Positions 28,849-38,376 of a stretch of DNA of 64,000 nt are shown piece after piece. Under the pieces are notes generated by a model. That model saw only the letters and a program-made list of their open reading frames with translations. It was not told the origin of the DNA and made no database searches. The position numbers were made by a program, and so were the translations under genes. Origin of the DNA: Halothiobacillus sp. (GTDB lineage Bacteria > Pseudomonadota > Gammaproteobacteria > Halothiobacillales > Halothiobacillaceae); the NCBI GenBank assembly GCA_020061705.1, contig JAGUXT010000032.1, forward strand, positions 1-64,000. Direction: 5' to 3'. The stretch's first letter is position 1. Every line of letters begins with the position of its first letter.

Positions 28849-29439
28849 TCACTCGGCTTTGTATCCAAGCCGCCTGAGTTTACCTAGCCACTTATCAGCC
28901 TCTTCATGCTTCATGTTGGCTGTAAGACCGATCAGGGTTTCATGTACCGGAGCAATGCCCACAAACCCGAGAATGTTTCGCTCCAATGACTTGACGCTGT
29001 GGGCACGGAAATACCATCGATAGACCATGGTTGGCATACCCATGGTGACGACTACACGAGCTGAACGCCCGGTCAATGCCTTGTTTCCCCAAGGGTTGCC
29101 TCCTTCTTCGCGCGTGAAGGCGAAGCCAGGCCGAGCCACTTGTTCAAGGAAGCCCTTCAGCACTGCTGGCATATCACCCAACCAAAGGGGGAAGAAAAAC
29201 ACGATATGTTCAGCCCATGCGATGTCGTCTTGGGCCGATTTAAGAGATGCCGGGACAGGAACATTTTCCCACTCTTTCTGGCTACGCAGCAGGGGGAAAT
29301 CGATCTCGGCCAACCTTATTTGGCGCAACTCATGTCCGGCCTCAGTTGCGCCTTCGGCATAGCTGGCCGCCAGCGCGTGGCACAGGTGTGGTTCGTCTCC
29401 ATCTGGGTGGCCTTGGATCAAAAGAATTCGCTTGGACAT
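28849..29439 (-). CDS. Flavodoxin-fold NAD(P)H:quinone oxidoreductase family protein
   Basis: A cytoplasmic flavoenzyme of the KefF/NQO type (196 residues). The start RILLIQGHPDGDEPHLCHAL is the FMN phosphate-binding loop. The middle IVFFFPLWLGDMPAVLKGFLEQ matches quinone reductases, and a GFAFTREEGGNPWG segment follows. The exact acceptor is unknown. The gene stands alone, facing the mnmE end. Confidence 0.78.
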   Translation of the reverse strand: MSKRILLIQGHPDGDEPHLCHALAASYAEGATEAGHELRQIRLAEIDFPLLRSQKEWENVPVPASLKSAQDDIAWAEHIVFFFPLWLGDMPAVLKGFLEQVARPGFAFTREEGGNPWGNKALTGRSARVVVTMGMPTMVYRWYFRAHSVKSLERNILGFVGIAPVHETLIGLTANMKHEEADKWLGKLRRLGYKAE

Positions 29440-29694
29440 GGGTTCTCCAGTGCTTGATTGGAAGACGAAAGTAAGAAAAAAACGAAATGGCTAGGTCATC
29501 ATTATGAGTCATGCGCAAGCAGTCTGTACTGCTGCCCAAACAGGATAATCCAAGCGAGCCAGCATGGGCTTGAGGCATGGCAAGCCGAGGCATGACGGAG
29601 CTTTTCTTGCGCCCCATGGCCTGCGAATCTGGTCTTTTAGGTTAGCATCTGCCAAAACGCGGCGAATGCAGCCTGTCAAAGCGGAGAATCGTGC

Positions 29695-30759
29695 ATGAAA
29701 ACCGAATGGAAAAATTTTTTGCGCCAGCGCGGTGCGGAGTGGATCGACCCCGATGCGCCGCTGGCGCACTTTGGCAATCCGGCACAGGAGTTGAGCCTTT
29801 CGCTTACCGGCGAGGTGCTGGTTGATCTGGGGCATCGAGGGCTGATTGCGGTCAGTGGCGAGGAGGCGGAAAGCTTTCTGCAAAGCCTGCTCTCCAACGA
29901 TGTGCGTCAGGTGAGTGACACGCATAGCCAGCTCACCAGCCTGAACACGGCCAAGGGGCGGATGCTGGCGCTGATGCGTCTGTTCAAGCATGAGGGCGTG
30001 TTTTATCTGAGCCTGCCGCGCAGCATGGTGGAGCCGACGCTCAAGCGTCTGCGCATGTATGTTTTGCGCAGCAAGGTGGCGCTGGAGGCGGCGAATGATG
30101 CCTTTGTGCAGTTTGGCCTGAGCGGAATGCACGCCGCCGAGCGCTTGCGCAAGGCGCTGGGCACCGTGCCAGAAACACCCGACGCCGTGCAGCATATTGC
30201 GGGTATCAGCGTGATCCGTCTGCCCTGTGGCCGCAGCGGTCAGCAGCGCTTTGAAATCTACGGCGAGCTGGAACCCATGCAAAAGCTGTGGCAGGCGCTG
30301 GATGTACACGCCACGCCCGTCAGTTCGACCAGCTGGGAGTTACTCGACACGCTGGCGGCCTTGCCGGAAGTCTATCCGGCCACGCTGGAAGCCTTTGTGC
30401 CGCAAATGGCCAATCTGGAGCGCATCGGCGCGGTGAGCTTCAAGAAGGGCTGCTATCCCGGTCAGGAGATCGTGGCGCGGATGCACTATCTGGGCAAGCC
30501 TGCGCGGCGGATGGCATTGCTGCGTGCCCCTGATGCTGATTCCGCCGTGCCGGGGCAGGCGGTGGTAATCAGGGCTGGCGAGGCGGCTGGCGAAGTGGTG
30601 CGTGCCGCACCGCATCCGGATGGCGGGATCGTGCTGCTGGCCGTGTTACGATTAAATTCACTTATAGAGGACGAGTCCACGCTCCACCTCGGTTCTGCCG
30701 AAGGTGCGCAACTTGCTCGTCTTCCCTTGCCCTATGCCCTTGAGGATGCTGCTGCATGA
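29695..30759 (+). CDS. ygfZ: Folate-binding protein YgfZ, iron-sulfur/tRNA modification factor
   Basis: A tetrahydrofolate-dependent protein of the GcvT/COG0354 group that supports assembly or repair of certain iron-sulfur enzymes, including MiaB. The diagnostic motif [18 protein letters not shown], with its conserved Cys, lies near residue 250. 354 residues. Its stop overlaps the thiG start (ATGA), so the two are coupled. Confidence 0.9.
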   Translation: MKTEWKNFLRQRGAEWIDPDAPLAHFGNPAQELSLSLTGEVLVDLGHRGLIAVSGEEAESFLQSLLSNDVRQVSDTHSQLTSLNTAKGRMLALMRLFKHEGVFYLSLPRSMVEPTLKRLRMYVLRSKVALEAANDAFVQFGLSGMHAAERLRKALGTVPETPDAVQHIAGISVIRLPCGRSGQQRFEIYGELEPMQKLWQALDVHATPVSSTSWELLDTLAALPEVYPATLEAFVPQMANLERIGAVSFKKGCYPGQEIVARMHYLGKPARRMALLRAPDADSAVPGQAVVIRAGEAAGEVVRAAPHPDGGIVLLAVLRLNSLIEDESTLHLGSAEGAQLARLPLPYALEDAAA

Positions 30760-31544
30760 AAAATATTCACGACCCGCTTGTCATTGCCGGAACCGCTTAC
30801 CAATCCCGTCTGCTCACCGGCACCGGCAAGTACAAGGACATGGAGGAAACCCGTCTGGCCACCGAGGCTGCCGGCGCGGAAATCATTACCGTGGCGGTGC
30901 GCCGCGTGAATCTTGGGCAGAACCCGAACGAGCCGAGCCTGCTGGACGTTCTGCCGCCGGATAAATACACCCTGCTGCCCAACACGGCGGGCTGCTACAC
31001 CTGTGAAGATGCGGTGCGTACCTGCCGCTTGGCGCGCGAGCTGCTGGATGGCCATGATCTGGTCAAGCTGGAGGTTTTGGGTGACTCCAAGACACTCTAC
31101 CCGGATGTAATCGCCACGCTGGATGCCGCCGAAATCCTGGTGAAAGACGGTTTCAAGGTGATGGTGTACACCTCGGATGACCCGATTATCGCCAAGCGTC
31201 TGGAAGAAATCGGTTGCGTGGCGGTGATGCCGCTGGCCGCGCCGATTGGCTCCGGCCTAGGCGTGCAAAACAAGTACAACATCCTCACCATCGTCGAAAA
31301 TGCCAAGGTGCCGATCATCGTCGATGCGGGCGTGGGTACGGCCTCCGATGCGGCGATTGCCATGGAGTTGGGCTGTGATGGCGTGCTGATGAACACCGCG
31401 ATTGCCGAAGCCCGCGACCCGGTCATGATGGCGGGCGCGATGAAGCGTGCGATTGAGGCTGGGCGCATGGCTTTCAAGGCCGGACGGATGCCGCGTCGCC
31501 GCTTTGCTTCGGCTTCTTCGCCGACCGATGGGCTGTTTTTCTGA
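30756..31544 (+). CDS. thiG: Thiazole synthase
   Basis: It builds the thiazole phosphate of thiamine from deoxyxylulose phosphate, dehydroglycine and ThiS thiocarboxylate. Family marks are the RLLTGTGKY start, AVRRVNL, the Schiff-base Lys in LVKLEVLGD and the phosphate-binding [11 protein letters not shown] and [12 protein letters not shown]. 262 residues. The usual partner thiS is not adjacent. It overlaps ygfZ upstream and trmB downstream by 4 and 1 bases. Confidence 0.95.
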   Translation: MKNIHDPLVIAGTAYQSRLLTGTGKYKDMEETRLATEAAGAEIITVAVRRVNLGQNPNEPSLLDVLPPDKYTLLPNTAGCYTCEDAVRTCRLARELLDGHDLVKLEVLGDSKTLYPDVIATLDAAEILVKDGFKVMVYTSDDPIIAKRLEEIGCVAVMPLAAPIGSGLGVQNKYNILTIVENAKVPIIVDAGVGTASDAAIAMELGCDGVLMNTAIAEARDPVMMAGAMKRAIEAGRMAFKAGRMPRRRFASASSPTDGLFF

Positions 31545-32248
31545 TGCCTGAAGCGACGACTGCACCGGTTTTTATCCGCGCCATCAAAAGCTTCGTATTG
31601 CGCGAAGGCCGCCTGACCGCCGGGCAGCAGCGTGCATTGGATGAGCTGATGCCGCACTTTGGCCTGCCGGAAGGCGACAGCCCGCTGAATTTCACTGAAC
31701 TGTTCGGCAACGACCACCCCGTCACGCTTGAAATAGGTTTTGGCAATGGTGAATCGCTGGCCACCATGGCCGAGGCTGCACCGGAATTGAATTTTATCGG
31801 CGTGGAAGTGCATCGCCCCGGCGTAGGGCACTTACTGCACCTGATCGAGCAAAAGGGCTTGAGCAATGTGCGTGTGGCCAATGAAGACGCCGTCGAGCTG
31901 TTGAAGATGCGCATCCCGCAGGCGAGTCTGGCGCGACTGTTGCTGTTTTTTGCCGACCCCTGGCACAAAAGCCGCCACCACAAACGGCGCATCGTACAGA
32001 CAGGTTTTGCCGATCTGGTCGCTTCACGCCTTGTTCCCGGCGGCGTATGGCACTTGGCCACCGATTGGGAAAACTACGCTGATCACATGCGTTCCGTACT
32101 CGAAGTACACCCAGCCTTTGAGAACGCCATCGCACCCAATGCCTGCACCCCTGGACGCCCAAGCTGGCGACCGGAAACCAAGTTCGAACGGCGCGGACAG
32201 CGTTTGGGACATGGTGTGTGGGATATGCTCTACACTCGTCGAACATAA
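31544..32248 (+). CDS. trmB: tRNA (guanine-N7-)-methyltransferase
   Basis: It methylates G46 of tRNA. SAM-binding EIGFGNGESLATMA and the catalytic FADPWHKSRHHKRRIV are typical, as is the C-terminal RGQRLGHGVWD. 234 residues. The start codon overlaps the thiG stop (TGATG). A thiG-trmB neighbourhood is common in proteobacteria. Confidence 0.95.
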   Translation: MPEATTAPVFIRAIKSFVLREGRLTAGQQRALDELMPHFGLPEGDSPLNFTELFGNDHPVTLEIGFGNGESLATMAEAAPELNFIGVEVHRPGVGHLLHLIEQKGLSNVRVANEDAVELLKMRIPQASLARLLLFFADPWHKSRHHKRRIVQTGFADLVASRLVPGGVWHLATDWENYADHMRSVLEVHPAFENAIAPNACTPGRPSWRPETKFERRGQRLGHGVWDMLYTRRT

Positions 32249-32325
32249 AACCGCGTCGAGTACACGGGGTTATTGTTTACCGTTTGTTTTTCGGGAGTAT
32301 TTGTCGGGGGTATTTTGTCAATCGC

Positions 32326-32354
32326 ATGACAAGCACCCCCTCAGGGATTAGAAT
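32326..32354 (+). promoter_or_regulatory. Predicted promoter for phosphoribulokinase
   Basis: ATGACA and TAGAAT, each five of six consensus bases, are 17 bases apart and lie 46 bases ahead of the prk ATG. AGGGAG is the ribosome site. No CbbR gene lies beside it, and no convincing CbbR box could be fixed by eye. Confidence 0.6.
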
Positions 32355-32399
32355 CCGGCAGGTTGCAATTTCAGTTTTACTTTAATAGGGAGTTAATCC

Positions 32400-33290
32400 A
32401 TGTCTAAAAAGCATCCAGTCGTTGCTGTCACCGGTTCATCCGGCGCGGGCACCACCACAGTCAAGCGCGCGTTTGAGCAGATTTTCCGCCGTGAAAATAT
32501 TAACCCCGCCATCATTGAAGGCGACAGCTTTCACAGTCTGGATCGCATGGCGTTCCGCGAAGCAGTAAAAAAAGCCGAGGCCACAGGCAACAACAACTTC
32601 AGCCACTTCGGTCCCGAAGCCAACCATTTCGACAAACTTGCTGACCTGTTCAAGGCGTATGGAAAAAACGGTGGTGGCAAGAAGCGTTACTACCTGCACA
32701 GCGACGAAGAAGCTGCCGAGCACAATGCTCGCTTGGGCACCACCCTAAAAGCCGGCGAATTCACCCCATGGGAGGACATGCCGGATGCCAGCGACCTGCT
32801 GTTCTACGAAGGTCTGCACGGCCTCGTTAAAGCGGGTGATATCGACGTTTCCAAGTATGTCGATCTTGGTATTGGCGTGGTTCCGGTCGTTAACCTTGAG
32901 TGGATTCAAAAAATCCACCGCGACAACAAAGAGCGTGGCTATTCTGCCGAAGCGATTGTGGATACCATCCTGCGCCGCATGCCGGACTACATTAACTACG
33001 TCACCCCACAGTTCTCACTGACCGATGTGAACTTCCAGCGCGTGGCCACCGTAGACACCTCCAACCCATTCATTACCCGCGACATTCCTACTCCGGATGA
33101 AAGCTTTGTCATCATTCGCTTCAAGGATCCGAAGATTGCCGATTTCCCCTATCTGCTCAGCATGATTCCTGGCTCCTTCATGTCACGCCCAAACAACATG
33201 GTTGTTCCCGGCGGCAAGATGGGCTTCGCCATGGAGCTGATTCTTGCACCGATGATTCACCGCTTGATTGAAGGTCGCAGCGGCAAGTAA
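32400..33290 (+). CDS. prk: Phosphoribulokinase
   Basis: It phosphorylates ribulose 5-phosphate to the RuBisCO substrate, the committed Calvin-cycle step. The P-loop is AVTGSSGAGTTTVKR, and the catalytic region continues with EGDSFHSLDR and SDEEAAEHNARLGTTLKAGE. DLLFYEGLHGL is the Walker-B-like segment. 296 residues matches the proteobacterial octameric type rather than the plant/cyanobacterial one. It stands alone between its own promoter and terminator, with no RuBisCO gene in view. Confidence 0.96.
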   Translation: MSKKHPVVAVTGSSGAGTTTVKRAFEQIFRRENINPAIIEGDSFHSLDRMAFREAVKKAEATGNNNFSHFGPEANHFDKLADLFKAYGKNGGGKKRYYLHSDEEAAEHNARLGTTLKAGEFTPWEDMPDASDLLFYEGLHGLVKAGDIDVSKYVDLGIGVVPVVNLEWIQKIHRDNKERGYSAEAIVDTILRRMPDYINYVTPQFSLTDVNFQRVATVDTSNPFITRDIPTPDESFVIIRFKDPKIADFPYLLSMIPGSFMSRPNNMVVPGGKMGFAMELILAPMIHRLIEGRSGK

Positions 33291-33314
33291 TTGCGCTAGA
33301 TGTTGAATCGAATG

Positions 33315-33339
33315 AACCCCGGCCAGCCCGGGGTTTTTT
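33315..33339 (+). terminator. Intrinsic terminator after prk
   Basis: AACCCCGG and CCGGGGTT form the stem around a short CCAGC-type loop, followed by six T. It is 25 bases past the prk stop. Confidence 0.85.
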
Positions 33340-33424
33340 GTGACCGTTGCATAGACCGAACAGATGGGATACCTGTCTATCCACCCATTGTTAACGCGGC
33401 GTTAGGCAAGAGCTGAGCAGAGTC

Positions 33425-33967
33425 TTACGAGATTTGCATGAACAAGGCAAAGGCCGCCAGCAAGCCACCGATAGCCGCGCCTGCCAGCACGTCGGAGAGG
33501 TAATGCAGACCAAGCACCATGCGCGAGGCAATCACCAAACTGGCAAAGGGCAGTACCAGCCACGCAAGCTCCGGGGCAAACGCGATAATTTGCACGGAAA
33601 AATTGACTGCGTGCAAGGTATGACCGGAGGGAAAGCTGTATTTGTCGAGCGGGGCGACGCTGAGATTGATGCTTTCAAACACATCGCAAGGGCGCGCCCG
33701 CGCGGTCATTTTCTTGATCGCCCAATACAATCCAAAGCCGACCAGTGCTGTGCCCAGCATCCATGCCACTGGAATCCATGCCACGCGCCCGTAAATAAGC
33801 ACCAGTGCTGCCATGATGGCGTACCAACCGATGCCATCCCCCAGGCGACTGGCCACACCAAACACACTGCGCGCCATGCGGTAAGCGTGCAGACGGTGTG
33901 CACCGACGGTAAGCGAGTGCTCCCAATCCAAATAACGATGCAACAGGCTTTCGCGCATAAAGCTCAT
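33425..33967 (-). CDS. PAP2-family lipid phosphatase
   Basis: An inner-membrane phosphatase of the PAP2 superfamily, 180 residues, with about five helices. The three-part signature is complete: KKMTARARP (K-x6-RP), PSGH, and SRMVLGLHYLSD (SR-x5-H-x3-D). The start at 33967 gives a TGATG overlap with the upstream glycosyltransferase stop; the longer open frame to 34150 runs through that gene. Together they suggest synthesis of a glycolipid or processing of a lipid carrier. Confidence 0.82.
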   Translation of the reverse strand: MSFMRESLLHRYLDWEHSLTVGAHRLHAYRMARSVFGVASRLGDGIGWYAIMAALVLIYGRVAWIPVAWMLGTALVGFGLYWAIKKMTARARPCDVFESINLSVAPLDKYSFPSGHTLHAVNFSVQIIAFAPELAWLVLPFASLVIASRMVLGLHYLSDVLAGAAIGGLLAAFALFMQIS

Positions 33968-35163
33968 CAGGCGGCTCCTTGCATGTGCGGGCGCGCCTGG
34001 CTTGTGCTCTTCGCCTGGCTTGCTGGATGGGTTTGACTGTCTGTTTCGGGGGTTATCTCGCGCCACATGGCCTCCAACTGTTGCGCAATCATGCTCCACG
34101 TCTGGGTTTCTGCTCGTTGTCTTGCCGCAATGCCCAAAGTTTGCGCCCATTCGGGCGATGAGGCTAGGCGTTTTGCTTGTTCGATGAAATGCTGTTCGTC
34201 GCCTACGCGCGCGACCAGTCCATTTTCAGCATCGACAAACAAATGCCGCGCTGCTGCGTAATCGAAGGCCAGCGGTGCCAAACCTGAAGCCATGGCTTCC
34301 AGCAACACGTTGCCAAAGGTTTCGGACAAGCTCGGAAATACAAAGCAGTCGGCACTGGCGTAGTGCTCCGCAAGGTCTTCACCCACGCGTGCGCCGCTGA
34401 AAATTATCTCTGGATGATCGCGGCGCAAATCATGCTCCAGTGGCCCGCTACCCACGACCACGGCGCGCAGATCGGGCTGGACTTCGCGCATTGCATGGAT
34501 GCTGCGAATAAACAGTTGCAGGTTTTTTTCTGCCGCGAGGCGGCCAACATAGAGTGCCACCGGTGCATCATCGGCAACGCCCCACGCGGCACGCAAGGCA
34601 GGATTACGGCGCTTGGGATGGAACAACTCTGCATCCACGCCTCGCCCCAGTACCCTGAGCTGCTGCAAACCGTCAGCGGCGAGCTGCACACGCTGGTCTT
34701 CAGTAGGAATCAGGGTAAACGCGGTCGCATTATGAAAGTGACGCAGGTATGCCAGCGCCGGCGCGCCTAGCCAAGGCAGACCGTAATGGCGCATGTAGAC
34801 ATGAAAATGGGTATGCAGGCTGGAGGTCACAGGCAGGTTCAAGGCGCGCGCAGCGTTAAGCGCGGAATAGCCCAGGGGGCCTTCGGTGTCGATATGCACC
34901 ACATCGGGGCGCACTTTAGTCCACAGTTCGCGCAACAATCCGCCGGCCGGGAAGCCGAATTGCATGGCGGTGTAACCAGGAATAGCCATGCCGATGACAC
35001 GTACTTCACCGATTTCACGCGGCACGTCCGCATCACGGGGGGTGGGGCGTACGAGGTTTACCTCGTGCCCGAGACGACGCAACTCACCCACCAACGCCAC
35101 CAACGTGCGTGCAACGCCGTTCAAGTCGGGAGCATAAGTTTCTGTGACAATGGCAATGCGCAT
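33967..35163 (-). CDS. GT4-family glycosyltransferase
   Basis: A retaining GT-B glycosyltransferase of 398 residues. The N-terminus RIAIVTETYAPDLNGVARTL is typical of GT4 enzymes that make glycolipids such as mannosyl- or glucosyl-diacylglycerols. The nucleotide-sugar site is seen in LYVGRLAAEKNLQLFI and in FVFPSLSETFGNVLLEAMASG (EX7E). The C-terminal ~25 residues are Gln/Ser/Ala-rich and probably disordered. Sugar and acceptor are unknown. It is coupled to the PAP2 gene. Confidence 0.85.
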   Translation of the reverse strand: MRIAIVTETYAPDLNGVARTLVALVGELRRLGHEVNLVRPTPRDADVPREIGEVRVIGMAIPGYTAMQFGFPAGGLLRELWTKVRPDVVHIDTEGPLGYSALNAARALNLPVTSSLHTHFHVYMRHYGLPWLGAPALAYLRHFHNATAFTLIPTEDQRVQLAADGLQQLRVLGRGVDAELFHPKRRNPALRAAWGVADDAPVALYVGRLAAEKNLQLFIRSIHAMREVQPDLRAVVVGSGPLEHDLRRDHPEIIFSGARVGEDLAEHYASADCFVFPSLSETFGNVLLEAMASGLAPLAFDYAAARHLFVDAENGLVARVGDEQHFIEQAKRLASSPEWAQTLGIAARQRAETQTWSMIAQQLEAMWREITPETDSQTHPASQAKSTSQARPHMQGAA

Positions 35164-35267
35164 GGCGGCTGATCCCCTGCGGGGCTAAAAACGAAAGTTA
35201 CGAAATCATGCGTAATAAACATGAAGCATTCATGAATCTTTAACATGCAAACTTAATGGACTTGTGT

Positions 35268-35377
35268 AGGACTTACGCAAAAGTGTTCCGGCAAGACAAA
35301 GTTTTGATGTCAGTACTTAGTAAGCTTGGTACGGAGAGGCCGCTTTAACGCAGCTGGGGCGGTTTTGCGCTAGCCCT
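35268..35377. repeat. MITE family A, copy 2
   Basis: A ~110-bp element running from AGGACTTACGCAAAAG to the complementary right end near 35363-35377. It shares its core with copies at 12646, 50479 and 60550. The right part is read as coding sequence: it supplies the last ten codons and the stop of the kinase-Rieske gene. Confidence 0.8.
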
Positions 35378-36583
35378 GAAAATAACTTGCCCACGTTCCA
35401 CGCGCAGACCAATGCGGGTCAGCGACTCACCTTCGCACGGCCCCGCGAAACATCGCCCACCCTCAATATCAAATAATGCACCGTGCAGAGCACAGCGAAT
35501 GTGCCGTCCGTCCTCATCCAAAAACGTATCGGCGGTCACGTTGAGCTCAGCACTCAAATGCGGGCAGTTGTTGAGGTAACCATACGCCTCCAACCCCTGA
35601 CGCACCACAAAAATGGCGCGCATTACCCCGCCATCCTCAACCTCAAAACCCCGTGCACCCGGGTCGGGCAGGCTATTCAGAGGGCATAGAACATTCTCCT
35701 GAGCGGCAAGCGGTGTCAGCAAACCATCCAGGCCAAACTGTCCAACCTTGCGCCCGGCCAGCTGGCAGGCATCGACCAGCGCATCGGCCAATGAGCGCCC
35801 GGAGAGCATGGCGTGAATCAAGCCCGCGTTAAATGTGTCGCCTGCGGCCAAAGTGTCTATGACTTCAATCGGCGGAAACGCCGGGCTGTGGAGCAACTGA
35901 TTATTTTTGGAGAGAGCCCAGGCACCCCGCTCGCCCCAGGGCAGTATCAAAATCGCCTGCGGAGCCCAGCTGCGCGCCTCACGCAAGAAGTCCTCCGGCA
36001 GAGCAAAACCACGCCCCTGCACAAAAGCGCGCGAAAAGATGATGATGTCCGGGTACTCCCAAAGCGCCTCCAATCCTTCGCGCTCTTTCTCCACCTCCAG
36101 AGAAATCGGCTGGTCAGTCACAACGCTGCGTGCAAAGGCCAGCATCACCGCCAAATCATCACAGTTTCGCGCTTCAAAGTGCAGCCAGTCGCAGGAATCA
36201 ATGCCGTCGATATCCATGAAATCGCTGATGGAAAACTCAGCCAGATCACGATAATGCACAATGCTGCGCGAGCCGTTTTGTTGATTCAGCAGGATATAAG
36301 AGGTTGGTGCCGCACCGTGCTCAATGCGGCGCGCATGGCGTAAATCCACACCGCGCAATTCAAGTTCACTGGCAATACGGCGGCCATTCATATCACCGGC
36401 CAATGCCCCTGCCAGGCGGCACTCATGCCCGGCCTGCGCCAAGATACTCAACGTATTAGCCGTATTACCGCCCACGCGCACGGCCTGCGCCAGTGCGCGA
36501 ACTTCACTATCCTCCGCCGGATAGCCGTCCACCGTGTTAATAATATCAAGCGTGGCAATGCCCGTGCCTAGAATGCGTGCCAT
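35345..36583 (-). CDS. PfkB-type sugar kinase fused to a Rieske [2Fe-2S] domain
   Basis: Residues 1-300 form a ribokinase-family kinase; the start GTGIATLDIINTVDGYPAEDSE followed by RVGGNTAN resembles ketohexokinase. The ATP/anion-hole motif is DTLAAGDTFNAG, with AAGD in place of the common GAGD. Residues ~315-405 form a Rieske domain with C340-P-H and C364-A-L-H cluster ligands. The last ten residues (RASAKPPQLR) come from the overlapping MITE. The frame is uninterrupted across the joint, so the fusion looks genuine. Its substrate and redox role are not known. Confidence 0.8.
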   Translation of the reverse strand: MARILGTGIATLDIINTVDGYPAEDSEVRALAQAVRVGGNTANTLSILAQAGHECRLAGALAGDMNGRRIASELELRGVDLRHARRIEHGAAPTSYILLNQQNGSRSIVHYRDLAEFSISDFMDIDGIDSCDWLHFEARNCDDLAVMLAFARSVVTDQPISLEVEKEREGLEALWEYPDIIIFSRAFVQGRGFALPEDFLREARSWAPQAILILPWGERGAWALSKNNQLLHSPAFPPIEVIDTLAAGDTFNAGLIHAMLSGRSLADALVDACQLAGRKVGQFGLDGLLTPLAAQENVLCPLNSLPDPGARGFEVEDGGVMRAIFVVRQGLEAYGYLNNCPHLSAELNVTADTFLDEDGRHIRCALHGALFDIEGGRCFAGPCEGESLTRIGLRVERGQVIFRASAKPPQLR

Positions 36584-36616
36584 AGATTTGATGCGTTGCT
36601 CAACGAGGCATTTACC

Positions 36617-37159
36617 TTAATCACGAAAAGCATGGATGTCCACGCGCCAATCCGAGGGTGTCGCAACCAACACCAGACACGAAGGCGCGCCATGGGTGCG
36701 GGTAAAGCCCGCCGCGCCGGGATTCAGCACCCAGGGTTGAGTACTGTCGTCCACCACCAGGCGATGCGTGTGGCCGTACACAATGGCGCGTGCTTCCGGG
36801 TAGCGATCGCGCAGAGCCTGATGCCGCCGGTAGGCCGGGTTGACCCGATGCCCATGCACCACAACAATCACACCGCCCGGCACGTCAAGACTCAGGTACT
36901 CCGGCAAAACGCGCAAACAGCGCTCCGTTCCTCTTGGCCATTGCTCCGGGGTGTCATTGTTGCCACGCACCGCCAACACGCGTCCACTTTTCGGCAAAAG
37001 CCGAGCCAAAACCTCCGGTGAGCCAATATCCCCCGCATGAACCACCAAATCACAGCCTTCAACAACCTCGGCAATGCGCCGATCGACTGCATTGTGAGTA
37101 TCCGAAAGCAACGCTATCCGCAGGCTGGGCGGTTCGGCGGTAGGTGGCGTGAGCGGCAT
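36617..37159 (-). CDS. Calcineurin-like metallophosphoesterase (YfcE/MJ0936 type)
   Basis: A 180-residue cytoplasmic phosphodiesterase. The metal-binding motifs are complete: SDTHN, HAGDIGS, RGNND, VVHGH and YGHTH, ending NPGAAG. ATG 37159 is chosen; the open frame continues to 37258 with sequence unlike the family. Natural substrate unknown. It lies 33 bases upstream of the kinase-Rieske gene on the same strand. Confidence 0.82.
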   Translation of the reverse strand: MPLTPPTAEPPSLRIALLSDTHNAVDRRIAEVVEGCDLVVHAGDIGSPEVLARLLPKSGRVLAVRGNNDTPEQWPRGTERCLRVLPEYLSLDVPGGVIVVVHGHRVNPAYRRHQALRDRYPEARAIVYGHTHRLVVDDSTQPWVLNPGAAGFTRTHGAPSCLVLVATPSDWRVDIHAFRD

Positions 37160-37322
37160 TGAATCAAGCTCAGTTGGGGGTCGGATTGGGCGATTGCATT
37201 TGCGCGAGCCGGCTTCAACGCACCGCAAGGCAAACACACACCCAGCAGCATAGCGCATTTGCCAGATACGGTCTCACCGCGCACCATGGGGTATATTTCC
37301 CACATTTAAGCAACCCCACGCC

Positions 37323-38174
37323 ATGAATTATCGCCACGCTTTCCATGCCGGCAACTTTGCCGATGTCCACAAACACATGGTTTTACTGAGCGTTTTACAG
37401 CGTTTGCAGCTTAAGGAAACACCCATCAGCGTGCTGGATACCCATGCAGGCGCGGGTGTGTACGACCTGAGTGCCGACCCGTCGCAACGCACCAGCGAAT
37501 GGCGCGATGGAATTGGGCGAGTTTATGTCGAAACTCGCGCTCCGGCGGTGGTTTCGAGCTTGCTTATTACCGTGCGCGCCCTAAATGCCGACCCGCACAA
37601 GCCTCCGCGTATCTATCCCGGTTCACCGCGTCTGATTGCTGCCCACATGCGCCAGCAAGACCGCGTGCAACTTTGCGAGCTCGAACCGAACACCCTGAGC
37701 GATTTGCGTGATTCCATGCGCGGCCTGCCCAATGTGGCGATTCATGCGCGTGATGGCTGGGAAGCCTTGGGCGCACTGCTGCCGCCGCGCGAGATCAAAC
37801 GCGGCCTGGTGCTGATCGACCCGCCTTTTGAAGCGCCCAATGAGCTGCAACGCCTGACCGACGCGCTGATAACCACCCACACGCGTTGGCCACAGGGCGT
37901 GTTGCTGGGCTGGTATCCGATCAAGGATCGCCCCATGGTGGATCGTTTTTTGCGCAAACTCGCCCGCGCCGGAATGCCTGACACCCTGGTATGCGAGTTG
38001 TGCATTCATGCGCCGGATAACCAGCTGCGTCTGAACGGCAGCGGCCTGGTCATCATCAACGCACCGTGGCAGGTGGACGAAACCTTGCGCGAGGCAACGG
38101 CCTGGCTACACGAGCGTATGCAACAAAGCCCGGATGCGCCGTGGCGGGTCACTGCCCTGGGAGATGAGGCTTAG
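37323..38174 (+). CDS. rlmJ: 23S rRNA (adenine(2030)-N6)-methyltransferase
   Basis: It methylates A2030 of 23S rRNA. The start MNYRHAFHAGNFADVHKHMV, the SAM-binding LDTHAGAGVYDL and the catalytic DPPFE motif identify it. 283 residues. Its stop TAG is the first three bases of, or directly abuts, the repeat element that follows. Confidence 0.95.
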   Translation: MNYRHAFHAGNFADVHKHMVLLSVLQRLQLKETPISVLDTHAGAGVYDLSADPSQRTSEWRDGIGRVYVETRAPAVVSSLLITVRALNADPHKPPRIYPGSPRLIAAHMRQQDRVQLCELEPNTLSDLRDSMRGLPNVAIHARDGWEALGALLPPREIKRGLVLIDPPFEAPNELQRLTDALITTHTRWPQGVLLGWYPIKDRPMVDRFLRKLARAGMPDTLVCELCIHAPDNQLRLNGSGLVIINAPWQVDETLREATAWLHERMQQSPDAPWRVTALGDEA

Positions 38175-38290
38175 AGGCTGTTTACATTCTCGCCATTGAA
38201 CGGAAAATGGTCGCAAAAAACGTGTAGGTGCGGGCTTACGCCAGCTTCGCGATAATTCATTCGCACCTACACGGCTTGTTTGAAGCCATT
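38173..38290. repeat. MITE-like palindromic element, copy 2
   Basis: The segment AGAGGCTGTTTACATTCTCG through 38232 matches the complement of 4970-5033 at most positions. The inner palindrome (GTGTAGGTGCG at 38222 with CGCACCTACAC at 38262) has a longer loop than in copy 1. The far end is degraded into a run of T. Confidence 0.72.
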
Positions 38291-38376
38291 TTTTTTTGGC
38301 GGCCTGACTTTGTATTGCGCATGCAACATCCTTGCGCAACACTCAGCGCACAACAGGGCTGACTTGGGTTTACGAC

